NCBI RefSeq assembly: GCF_009618275.1
Contig: NZ_WIAD01000034.1
Location: 1 to 63,754 of the forward strand
Reading direction: 5' to 3'
Source of the DNA: Roseimaritima sediminicola
GTDB taxonomy: Bacteria; Planctomycetota; Planctomycetia; Pirellulales; Pirellulaceae
DNA length: 63,754 bases
Part shown: piece by piece, positions 8,335-15,513 of the stretch
Numbering within the stretch: the stretch's first letter is position 1
Layout: the number at the start of each line of letters is the position of its first letter
Notes under the pieces: generated by a model
Seen by the model: the letters and a program-made list of their open reading frames with translations, nothing else
Told to the model about the DNA's origin: nothing
Databases searched by the model: none
Made by a program: the position numbers and the translations under genes

Positions 8335-8851
8335 GCTGTTCTCTAGCTAAATGCAGTAAAGTATCCAAAATATTGCAACGTTCGCGTAGTCGTGTGTTGG
8401 TCCCGTCTGTGCAACCCTAGCGCTGCCGAGCCGCAAACCCTTTTTGAAAACACAATTTAATCCCGTAATAGTGTAGCGGGCATGAAGCCCTCGCGGGTGG
8501 CCGGTAGGCAGGGCCGACGCTTGCTCTAGGCAATCTGGGATGACAGGAGAGGCAGTCATTCGGTTTGCGTTTTGCGATCCCTGGTCCCGTCGTGATTGAG
8601 TTTGTTGCGCGAGCCTCCATTTTTCACGATGGTGTTGGTTGAATTCTACCTCAGTTCGCTGTTGATCCCCGCTCGCCGATTGGTGCAGCAAGGATTGGCA
8701 ATTGTAGGGCAATCCGGCAGGTTTCTAAATCCGAGCCTTTCCGTGTCGGTGGGAAGATACAAACTCGAATGCAAGTAAGGATAACAGATTTTATCTTGAC
8801 TAAAGTGGCGGTTTGCGAAAGACTGAATCGGAGAGGCAAAGGAGGTCTTTG
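8335..8851. other. Intergenic, no gene recognised
   Basis: This stretch separates the minus-strand KaiC-like gene from the plus-strand recombinase. Short ORFs here lack domain signatures, ribosome binding sites and plausible composition. It probably holds the divergent promoters; no site could be identified with confidence apart from the recombinase Shine-Dalgarno (AGGAGG) about 10 bp before 8852. Confidence 0.5.
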
Positions 8852-9925
8852 ATGAACACACCTGCACACAAATCTGGCGAACTCGTCCCCGCCGACATGC
8901 TGCCCCCGATCCTGGCCGGGCAGCAGACGCGCACCGTTCAGAAGAAAGTGGAACGGTTCTACCTATCGCTCGAAGAGATGCTGGAGCGATGGATCACCCG
9001 GCGGGAGAGTCCGCATACGCAAAGAGCCTACAGGCAGGACATCGAGAGTTTGCTGAAGTTCATTCCTATCCTATGGCCCCGTGATAGTCTGCGCTTGCTC
9101 GCATTGTCGGTTGCCGATGTCCAGCGATGGCGAAACGCAATGATTGCCGAAGGAAAAGCTCCCAAGACGATCAATCGACGCGTGTCGTCCGTGTCTAGCT
9201 TTTTCAAGTATCTTCAGGGCGCGGCAGCCGAGATGCGTTTACCTGTCACCGTCCCGAATCCTGCTCACGCTCAGTTCATCTCTCGAGCTTCGACGGACCC
9301 CATTCACGAAACAAAATCCCTTTCCGCTACGCGGGCTCGCCAGTTGATGGGGTTACCGGAAGGTGAAGATCTGGTGGCCTATCGGGACCGAGCGATTTTG
9401 AAGTGGTACATCTACTCGGGTGTCCGGCTTTCAACCGCTTGCAAACTCAACAAAGGCGATGTCCATGTTGATGGAGAAGAAACGACGGTACGGATCAGCG
9501 AGAAGGGGGACAAGCACCGGACGATAGGCTTGCATTTCGCTGCGGCCGAAGCGATCGCCCAGTACGTAGAGGCGGCGGACATCCAGCGGGGTGCCCTGTT
9601 CCGGCCACGAAAAGGCCCACGGAGCAGTCAGCTTGGCAACAGACGACTGGGTGAAGCTGGGATGCACAAGATCGTCCGCGGTTACCTCGAAAGACTGCCC
9701 GGCGCGATGATCAGCGAGGAAGATGCCGAGGGAAATGTGTCGCGGCGGTGTCTCTACTCGACGCATAGCCTGCGGGCAACAACCGCTACCCTGCTGCTGG
9801 ATGCGGGTGTTGACATCTGCAAGGTCCAAGAGCTTCTTGGTCACCGACATGTGACCACGACGCAGATCTACGATAAAAGGCGGCGAGCCGCGTCGGATTC
9901 CGCCAGTCATGATGTGCCGATCTGA
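8852..9925 (+). CDS. Tyrosine recombinase (XerC/D-like)
   Basis: A 357-residue phage-integrase-family recombinase. The N-terminal SAM-like core-binding domain covers about residues 35-130. The catalytic domain shows R192 in YSGVRLS, HSLR at 305-308, GHRH at 330-333 with H331, and nucleophile Y340 in TQIYDKRR. The ATG at 8852 follows AGGAGG at good spacing, so it is preferred to the upstream start at 8813. It is not next to a tRNA and its partner site is unknown. It may resolve replicon multimers, or have brought in the adjacent EI-like/KaiC-like cargo. Confidence 0.88.
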   Translation: MNTPAHKSGELVPADMLPPILAGQQTRTVQKKVERFYLSLEEMLERWITRRESPHTQRAYRQDIESLLKFIPILWPRDSLRLLALSVADVQRWRNAMIAEGKAPKTINRRVSSVSSFFKYLQGAAAEMRLPVTVPNPAHAQFISRASTDPIHETKSLSATRARQLMGLPEGEDLVAYRDRAILKWYIYSGVRLSTACKLNKGDVHVDGEETTVRISEKGDKHRTIGLHFAAAEAIAQYVEAADIQRGALFRPRKGPRSSQLGNRRLGEAGMHKIVRGYLERLPGAMISEEDAEGNVSRRCLYSTHSLRATTATLLLDAGVDICKVQELLGHRHVTTTQIYDKRRRAASDSASHDVPI

Positions 9926-10065
9926 AATCCCCGTCCAACAGCAGGGCCGAAGTGAAAGGGCGGTGATCTGAAGCGCTGCATCACCCCAGTTGCCCTTTTC
10001 CAGACAGTAAGAGTTCTGTATTGGCACAAGGGAGGTATCGACTTCTGGGGGGCGTTGCGGTATTC

Positions 10066-10431
10066 CTACTTTGGCTGCCCCGACGTTTTGAACGCCGGGT
10101 TGACGGTCACAAATGACTCTACCGGCGGAAATTGCCACGAAACAATTACGACTTCGGGTCGGTCAGTAGAGTCGCGGATACAGAAGACAGCACCAACCCT
10201 CGGGTAACTGCTGAAGCGGTCAGGAGGGCAGCCGCAGACCGGTAGATACCTCTCAAAAAGAATGGAATTTAGGCTGGAAATTGGTCCAGCCTTCGCTAGC
10301 GGGCTGTCAGCCAGCACGCGATGCATGCAGTCCAGTGTGAAATTGAACAGATCAATCCATTCTTCGGGCAATTCGGAGCTGTAGTCAAACCGGTCCTGCT
10401 CCGCAGGCTCACTCTCTATCACAATAAACAT
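10066..10431 (-). CDS. Hypothetical protein
   Basis: A 121-residue acidic protein with no recognised domain. GGAGGGAG precedes the ATG at 10431 at a suitable distance, which supports a real gene. It lies 95 bp downstream of another small minus-strand gene and may share its transcript, and it is convergent with the tyrosine recombinase. The N-terminus is negatively charged; no signal peptide or membrane segment is evident. Confidence 0.5.
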   Translation of the reverse strand: MFIVIESEPAEQDRFDYSSELPEEWIDLFNFTLDCMHRVLADSPLAKAGPISSLNSILFERYLPVCGCPPDRFSSYPRVGAVFCIRDSTDRPEVVIVSWQFPPVESFVTVNPAFKTSGQPK

Positions 10432-10526
10432 CCCGCTCCCTCCAAGAATCGCCGGAAAATCGGAGTATACCGTTTGTAGCGAGGGGATGCTACTGAAATC
10501 TAGCCCATTGGTACGCTGTCAAAGGT

Positions 10527-10805
10527 TCAAAGGTTGAGTTGTTCGATTCGCTGGTTCAGCTCTCTACGCTCGCAATCAGAGATTTGCCGCGCCCCTACGG
10601 GCGTGAAAAACGCAAAGATGTCTCCATCGCTATCGAGCAATGGCCACTCGACTTCCTGTCCGTTTTGAACCAGTTTCTCGGCGGCTAGCAAGAACACGGC
10701 CTTTAGCAGGTCCCGGTCTTCTCCAATTGCGTCTTCGATGAACTCCTGGGCCTTCTCCATGGCTTTCTTGCCTCCGTTCTTGGGTTCCGTTGCAGCGATA
10801 GCCAT
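10527..10805 (-). CDS. Small acidic hypothetical protein
   Basis: A 92-residue acidic, helical protein without a recognised domain. AGGAG is correctly spaced before the ATG at 10805, making it a credible gene. It probably forms a short operon with the gene ending at 10066. It sits in the element's accessory region between the recombinase and the ArdC gene. No membrane or secretion signal is seen. Confidence 0.55.
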   Translation of the reverse strand: MAIAATEPKNGGKKAMEKAQEFIEDAIGEDRDLLKAVFLLAAEKLVQNGQEVEWPLLDSDGDIFAFFTPVGARQISDCERRELNQRIEQLNL

Positions 10806-11435
10806 TACGCTCTCCTGTGTGTTAAATCGAGCTTCCTTGCTGTTGTTATGCTACCAGCTTCCTCCGTGTAGCATATGGTAGTTCCGGTGTCAATCCCTCT
10901 GGACGGAAACGGCGGAACTCTATTGTTACTTATCCGTGGGATTAAGGCAATAGCTGGGAATGGGCAGTTTGCGCAAAAGTCGTCGTGTCCAGATTAGGCT
11001 GCGAACCTACCGCAAGTCGAGGAGCGTTGTGTTTACTGATATTTCCCTTGGCTCTGTATTCACAGGACTGCCCGCCCGGGTGGGGGGGATCGGCGGAATG
11101 GCCGAAATCGTGTATCTAGTGATCGAATGCGCTCCGCTTTCAATAGAGCGTCGAAGACCTACTGGGCCATCTGGGGTCTAGCTAGTCCGGAAGCCCCAGT
11201 TAGAACCACTCGCTTCATCGCTTGACTTGTCCATGCGGTCATGGCATCGGTTAGTTACCGCTTGGATTCTCTTGGTTCATGGATAACTGTCCAGACACGC
11301 TGCCACGATGAAGCATTCGTCCGCAAGGGGCCGTGTACTCGGCTCTGCCTGCGTGCCGCACCAAACCCCTTGCGGAAGAACACCGCACCGCGGCGGAATC
11401 GCGGTCAGAGTCATCAACAACCAAAGGAGGATCAA
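10806..11435. other. Intergenic, no gene recognised
   Basis: About 630 bp between a minus-strand small gene and the plus-strand gene at 11436. Short ORFs (for example 10960-11181) show no domain, no ribosome binding site and unnatural composition. The divergent promoters presumably lie here; nothing specific can be supported. Confidence 0.5.
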
Positions 11436-11696
11436 ATGACAGAACAAACCAATCAACCAGCCGCAAAAGTCAGCTATCTCGGCGTCGAAGCCGCCATCTG
11501 GGGCAATAGGAAGAAAGATGGGGACGGGGTGCGCTACAGCGTGACCTACAGCCGCAACTACAAGGACGCGGACGATCAATGGCAATCCACGCATTCGCTC
11601 AGTGAACTCGACAATCTGAAGATGGGCGTTCTTCATCTTCGTGTCGCCGACAAGATCAGCGAGCTCAAAGCAAATGATCGCAGCGGTGATCAGTAG
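11436..11696 (+). CDS. Small conserved hypothetical protein upstream of ardC
   Basis: An 86-residue protein with the pattern IWGN...GVRYSVTYSRNYKD...W. It resembles a family of small uncharacterised proteins that I associate with planctomycete and proteobacterial mobile elements, often near ArdC or transfer genes. AAAGGAGG precedes the ATG at 11436 at ideal spacing, so the longer upstream start at 11241 is rejected. It is probably cotranscribed with the ArdC gene 112 bp downstream. Its function is unknown; a single-strand DNA or antirestriction accessory role would be a guess. Confidence 0.7.
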   Translation: MTEQTNQPAAKVSYLGVEAAIWGNRKKDGDGVRYSVTYSRNYKDADDQWQSTHSLSELDNLKMGVLHLRVADKISELKANDRSGDQ

Positions 11697-11808
11697 AACA
11701 ATCCGGGATTCGCGGGCCATTCGCGAGTCCCATCGAAACCAACAAAGAAAGGGCAGTCACATGACACGCATTCAGGAGAAGACCGCCGCCACTGGAAGGT
11801 AGGCGGGC

Positions 11809-12792
11809 ATGGCGAGGAAGAAATCAATCAAACGCCGGGACGTTTATCAGGAAGTCACGGACAAGATCATCGGCTACTTGGAACAGGGAACCGCACCGTG
11901 GCGAAACCCGATTAAACGCGGCACCGGTGACGGATGGCCGAAGAATCTGGATAGCGGCAATCGCTACCGCGGCATCAACGTTTTCTTGCTGGGCCTAACC
12001 GCCTGGGAACGCGGCTACTCATCCGACTACTGGCTGACATTCAAACAAGCTAAGGAGCAGGGCGGCCAGGTGCGCAAACGCGAAAAAGGAAGTCTGGTCG
12101 TTTTCTTCAAGATGTACGCGACCACGGACAAAGAAACCGGCGAGCCGATCGAGATTCCGATGCTTAAGCACTTCACTGCCTTCAACGTGGAGCAGGTCGA
12201 TGGCATCGACGCTCCGGATGCACCGAAAGAAGATCCCGACGCCGCGCCATTTGAGCCATTGGCTGAAGCCGAACGCATTGTTGCCGGCTACAAGTTAAAG
12301 CCAGGCATCAGACATGATGGCGGCCGGCGAGCGTTCTACCGACCACCTACGGACAGCGTTCACATGCCGAAGCAGGAACGCTTTGAAAACCGCGAGACGT
12401 ACTATTCGACGCTGTTTCACGAGCTGACGCACTCGACCGGCCATAGCGATCGATTGAACCGCGGACTGGATACGAACCTTGCTCCGTTCGGTTCACCTGA
12501 CTACAGCCGCGAAGAACTGGTTGCCGAAATGGGAGCTGCGTTCCTTTGTGCCGCCAGCGGGATCAGTCCGCCAACGATCAAACAGTCCGCATCGTATCTG
12601 CAGAGCTGGATCGAAGTCCTGAAAGGAGACAAGCGGCTCGTTGTCGGTGCGGCAAGTGCAGCTCAGAAAGCAGCCGATTTGATTTTGGATGAGGAGTTCA
12701 CGAAAGCCGGCAAGTCCGCTGATACTTCGCCGGAAGTGTCCGTTGGCAAGAACCCCGGTTCACAAGCCGTGTCGCAACTGGATCTGTTCTAG
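11809..12792 (+). CDS. ardC: ArdC-type antirestriction protein with zincin domain
   Basis: A 327-residue protein with the two ArdC modules. The N-terminal ssDNA-binding domain is at about residues 10-130 (DVYQEVTDKIIGYLEQG, then GINVFLLGL). The C-terminal metallopeptidase-like domain has HELTHSTGH at 204-212 and a downstream EELVAEMGAAF helix supplying an acidic ligand. ArdC proteins of plasmids protect incoming single-stranded DNA during conjugation. Its position near a MOBF relaxase locus fits that role. It is full-length for the family. Confidence 0.92.
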   Translation: MARKKSIKRRDVYQEVTDKIIGYLEQGTAPWRNPIKRGTGDGWPKNLDSGNRYRGINVFLLGLTAWERGYSSDYWLTFKQAKEQGGQVRKREKGSLVVFFKMYATTDKETGEPIEIPMLKHFTAFNVEQVDGIDAPDAPKEDPDAAPFEPLAEAERIVAGYKLKPGIRHDGGRRAFYRPPTDSVHMPKQERFENRETYYSTLFHELTHSTGHSDRLNRGLDTNLAPFGSPDYSREELVAEMGAAFLCAASGISPPTIKQSASYLQSWIEVLKGDKRLVVGAASAAQKAADLILDEEFTKAGKSADTSPEVSVGKNPGSQAVSQLDLF

Positions 12793-12886
12793 TTAGTTCT
12801 GCTTGGCGATTCGTTCATGGGCTGGAGATCAGCCGGCGTGTCTGCGTCGCGATCTTCTATGGTCTGCGAAAGGTAAGCGAATTTTC

Positions 12887-12915
12887 TTGACAATATAGGT
12901 CAGCATCTATATGAT
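12887..12915 (+). promoter_or_regulatory. Consensus sigma70-type promoter of the toxin-antitoxin pair
   Basis: TTGACA at 12887-12892 and TATGAT at 12910-12915 are separated by exactly 17 bp. The expected transcription start is about 12922, only a few bases before the ATG at 12925, so the GGAGG at 12916-12920 would lie outside the transcript. The mRNA may be leaderless. Confidence 0.65.
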
Positions 12916-12924
12916 GGAGGTAAG

Positions 12925-13287
12925 ATGGCAAACTGGGATATCGAGTATACCGACGAATTCGAGGTTTGGTGGAACAGCTTAGACGCGAACGAGCAGGATG
13001 CCATCGACAGGAGTGTTCGATTGCTTGCATCGCGAGGGCCGCAGTTATCGCGTCCCCACGCCGACACGGTGCAGGGCTCGAAGTTCGATAACATGAAAGA
13101 GCTTCGTACACAGCACCATGGCCGACCGTATCGAACGTTTTTCGCATTCGATCCGAGACGAACTGCCATTTTGCTAATCGGGGGAGACAAGACAGGCGAC
13201 GATCGGTTTTATGACCGGTTGATCCCATTGGCTGATGCGTTGTTCGAAACCTACCTGGGAGAATTGAAACAAGAAGGAGAAATCTGA
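12925..13287 (+). CDS. higB: HigB/RelE-like toxin (Gp49 family)
   Basis: A 120-residue protein of the HigB/phage-derived Gp49-like toxin family: a WDIEYTDEFEVWWNSL N-terminus, K/R-rich middle (MKELRTQHHGRPYRTFFAFDPRR) and the ILLIGGDKTGDDRFY strand-helix. Such toxins are ribosome-dependent mRNA endonucleases. The stop overlaps the antitoxin start (TGATG at 13285-13289), and toxin-first order is typical of HigBA. It probably stabilises the element. A strong promoter lies directly upstream. Confidence 0.88.
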   Translation: MANWDIEYTDEFEVWWNSLDANEQDAIDRSVRLLASRGPQLSRPHADTVQGSKFDNMKELRTQHHGRPYRTFFAFDPRRTAILLIGGDKTGDDRFYDRLIPLADALFETYLGELKQEGEI

Positions 13288-13628
13288 TGGCTGGACACAA
13301 ACCTTGGTCAACGCTTCAAAGCAAAATGTCTGCGGAGCGACAGCGAGCAAACGCCGAAGCGGCAGAGCGCATGGAAGCGGAGATGGTTTTAGCTGAACTC
13401 CGGAAATACAGCGGCATGACGCAAAAGCAGCTTGCCGACATACTCGGCGTGAGCCAACCGACGCTTTCGAGCCAAGAGCATCAAGACGACATGGAGATCA
13501 GCACACTTTCGCGGTTGATCCAAGCTATGGGCGGACAGCTTGAATTGATCGTTCACATGCCTAAGGGAGATATCCGACTGACGCAATTCGACACTGGGCA
13601 ATCGGCGCAACCCGAAGCGGTAAGGTGA
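13287..13628 (+). CDS. higA: HigA-like XRE antitoxin
   Basis: A 113-residue protein with a Cro/C1-type helix-turn-helix at about residues 35-85 (LRKYSGMTQKQLADILGVSQ, then STLSRLIQAMGGQLEL), the usual architecture of HigA antitoxins paired with Gp49-type toxins. It is translationally coupled to the toxin by a 1-bp overlap. It should neutralise the toxin and repress the shared promoter at 12887-12915. Confidence 0.88.
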   Translation: MAGHKPWSTLQSKMSAERQRANAEAAERMEAEMVLAELRKYSGMTQKQLADILGVSQPTLSSQEHQDDMEISTLSRLIQAMGGQLELIVHMPKGDIRLTQFDTGQSAQPEAVR

Positions 13629-13632
13629 TCTG

Positions 13633-13836
13633 TTGAGCGATCAAGATCACTCGGAGAATGTGGATTGTGACGACGCTCAAGAGGCGCGAGGGCTCGGTTT
13701 GTTCCAGAGATCTGTCAAGCCGGAGCAGGGGTTGGGAAGCCGTATCGCAAAACGCTTTGTAAGCTTCGGTCTCGAAGACGGTGACGTAGAGGAATTGCGG
13801 GGCCAGCTGCCTAATCCTTTGGAACTAGGGCGATGA
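13633..13836 (+). CDS. Possible small protein after the TA pair
   Basis: A 67-residue acidic ORF starting with TTG 4 bp after the antitoxin stop. It has no recognised domain and no clear ribosome binding site. The close spacing suggests a third gene in the TA operon, but the start codon is weak and chance is possible. Confidence 0.25.
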   Translation: MSDQDHSENVDCDDAQEARGLGLFQRSVKPEQGLGSRIAKRFVSFGLEDGDVEELRGQLPNPLELGR

Positions 13837-13900
13837 CTGTTCGCTCAAGACTGGAGTTGGTGGATACCTGGAGACGCAGTTCGGCGTGCCGAGTTGCAGT

Positions 13901-14836
13901 TTATTGATTGGCCTGATCTGACCAAGGCTTGAGGACCATTACGATCTCCCCTGAGCAATCAATCCAGATATCTCCGTAACGCCGATGGGGCAAGCCATTG
14001 ACCCTGACGTCGAAAATGACGTTTTCCCACCGCAGTCTCGGATTGGCGCAAAGCTGAGCCGACGTCGCATATCTCTCTGGCTCCCACTGTGTACCGTTGA
14101 CGCTTCTCCATTGGGTCGCAGCGATTATCTCCGAGAAGTGACGCGGTTCAGTAAGTCTTGGCTGCAAAACTGAGCCGCCATAGCTATCTGTGGAAGGCTT
14201 TGCTGCTCGGTACGTGCGAAGCCGCTGCTGTTCCCTCTCTACTGCGGCAAGACGATCGCAGATCGAATCAATCTTGGTTCTTAGTTCCAGTTCCAAAAGG
14301 TCAATTTTGATCTCGATATCATCTACCCTCTGAAGCTTAGCGTCCGCCTCATCGAACATTTTAGGGATGATTGACTCGCGAAGTTCGCTAAGAGACGTAG
14401 ACATCGAAGCCGTCTCCACGGCTAGGCGTTGAATCCTCAGGCGATCTTCCTGGGTTAGTGCTTCGGTAACTCGCATTCGCTGCAAAATCAGCTTTTGGGT
14501 CTCATCGATTTGACGGTTTTTTTGCTCGACCAAGTCTTTCAGCAGATATTCGAGCTTCTTCATGGTTTCAGGATTGCGAGCGATGAGGGCTGCGTTCAAC
14601 TCGCAAACGGAGAATTGCTGAGCTGATAGCTTGCGAAGCAACCCGATGATGGTCTGATCGCGGACACGTTGAGCATCCTGGCCGTCAAACAAGCGGTTCA
14701 TATCCTTTCGATCACCGTCGATCCACGTCGCAACAGAACGCAGCAGATCTGGGGATATCCGAGGCTCATTAGCCACAGTTGTCTGCTGAATCTGGATGCA
14801 TATAAAGAGCAACACTACCCAAAAACGCTTCTTCAT
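13901..14836 (-). CDS. Exported coiled-coil protein
   Basis: A 311-residue protein with an N-terminal signal peptide (MKKRFWVVLLFICIQIQ, cleavage probably near residue 22) and a long predicted coiled coil over about residues 90-210. A C-terminal globular part has paired tryptophans and a cysteine (IWIDCSGE). No family was recognised. Its ATG overlaps the stop of a 59-residue membrane protein (ATGA at 14833-14836), and it is the last gene of the mobilisation operon. An envelope-spanning or surface role in transfer is an inference from position. Confidence 0.7.
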   Translation of the reverse strand: MKKRFWVVLLFICIQIQQTTVANEPRISPDLLRSVATWIDGDRKDMNRLFDGQDAQRVRDQTIIGLLRKLSAQQFSVCELNAALIARNPETMKKLEYLLKDLVEQKNRQIDETQKLILQRMRVTEALTQEDRLRIQRLAVETASMSTSLSELRESIIPKMFDEADAKLQRVDDIEIKIDLLELELRTKIDSICDRLAAVEREQQRLRTYRAAKPSTDSYGGSVLQPRLTEPRHFSEIIAATQWRSVNGTQWEPERYATSAQLCANPRLRWENVIFDVRVNGLPHRRYGDIWIDCSGEIVMVLKPWSDQANQ

Positions 14837-15012
14837 CTTCGGTTCTCCTGCGATCTCTCGATCGCTTCTCGGATCTCTGGAGAGTCAATTACTGCGGGAG
14901 GCTGTAACCATTGCCAGATCCCGATCAGTGAAGCGATCAGGCCAATGGCTACGATGACTGCCGCGACTGTAGCACGCAGACGAGATTCAGGTTTTGTGTT
15001 TTGTTGCTGCAT
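14833..15012 (-). CDS. Small single-pass membrane protein
   Basis: A 59-residue protein. Residues 1-13 are polar and basic, residues 14-33 form a single hydrophobic helix (ATVAAVIVAIGLIASLIGIW), and the C-terminal 25 residues are charged. Its stop overlaps the start of the exported coiled-coil protein by four bases, a strong sign of a real coupled gene. No family was recognised; its location suggests an inner-membrane component of the transfer apparatus. Confidence 0.7.
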   Translation of the reverse strand: MQQQNTKPESRLRATVAAVIVAIGLIASLIGIWQWLQPPAVIDSPEIREAIERSQENRR

Positions 15013-15108
15013 GCTGAAGCCTTCCTCCCTCTGATGGCTAGCCCTGGATTGTAGCGTTTCTTGCTTTGTTTTGCACTTATGTGTTCGGGAGCCGCGGGCT
15101 GTTCTCGC

Positions 15109-15510
15109 TCAAAAACTCGATGGACCGGTCAGCGTTTCGATCGTGATGGTGTCAATCGCCGGACTGTCTTCGGGATGGTCGAACGTTCGTGGCCCCAGCT
15201 CGGTCATCGACCTGATCCGCCCGAGTTGCAGCAGATCGAATAGCTCGTTGAGGTGCCGACCCTTGATCGTCAGGCGATACTTCTCCATGCCGTAGATCGA
15301 TAGCTCGATGTGGCCCGCATCGCGTTTTTGCATCTCGCGAATGTCCGAGAACGCATAGCTGACGACGCGCCCGTCGTAGAACATCAATTGAAGCATGATC
15401 GGGAGCGGTTCTCCAGCCCGCACTCGTTTCCAGGGGGCTTTGGCCGCTTCAGTTTGTTGCGAGGGAACGGCCGCAACGTTTTCATTGGACGGGAACGGCA
15501 TGTGGGTCAC
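15109..15510 (-). CDS. Hypothetical protein downstream of relaxase
   Basis: A 133-residue soluble protein with a GTG start 3 bp after the relaxase stop, or an ATG three codons later. The central part (LPIMLQLMFYDGRVVSYAFS...) looks like a beta-rich fold; no domain was recognised. Tight spacing places it in the mobilisation operon. It may be an accessory protein of DNA processing. Confidence 0.65.
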   Translation of the reverse strand: MTHMPFPSNENVAAVPSQQTEAAKAPWKRVRAGEPLPIMLQLMFYDGRVVSYAFSDIREMQKRDAGHIELSIYGMEKYRLTIKGRHLNELFDLLQLGRIRSMTELGPRTFDHPEDSPAIDTITIETLTGPSSF

Positions 15511-15513
15511 TGT

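Noticed and set aside
8347-8712. 121-residue minus-strand ORF between the KaiC-like gene and the recombinase
   Set aside because: No ribosome binding site, irregular composition and no recognisable fold.
9431-10138. 235-residue minus-strand ORF overlapping the tyrosine recombinase
   Set aside because: It is antisense to the recombinase catalytic domain and conflicts with the better-supported small gene at 10066-10431.
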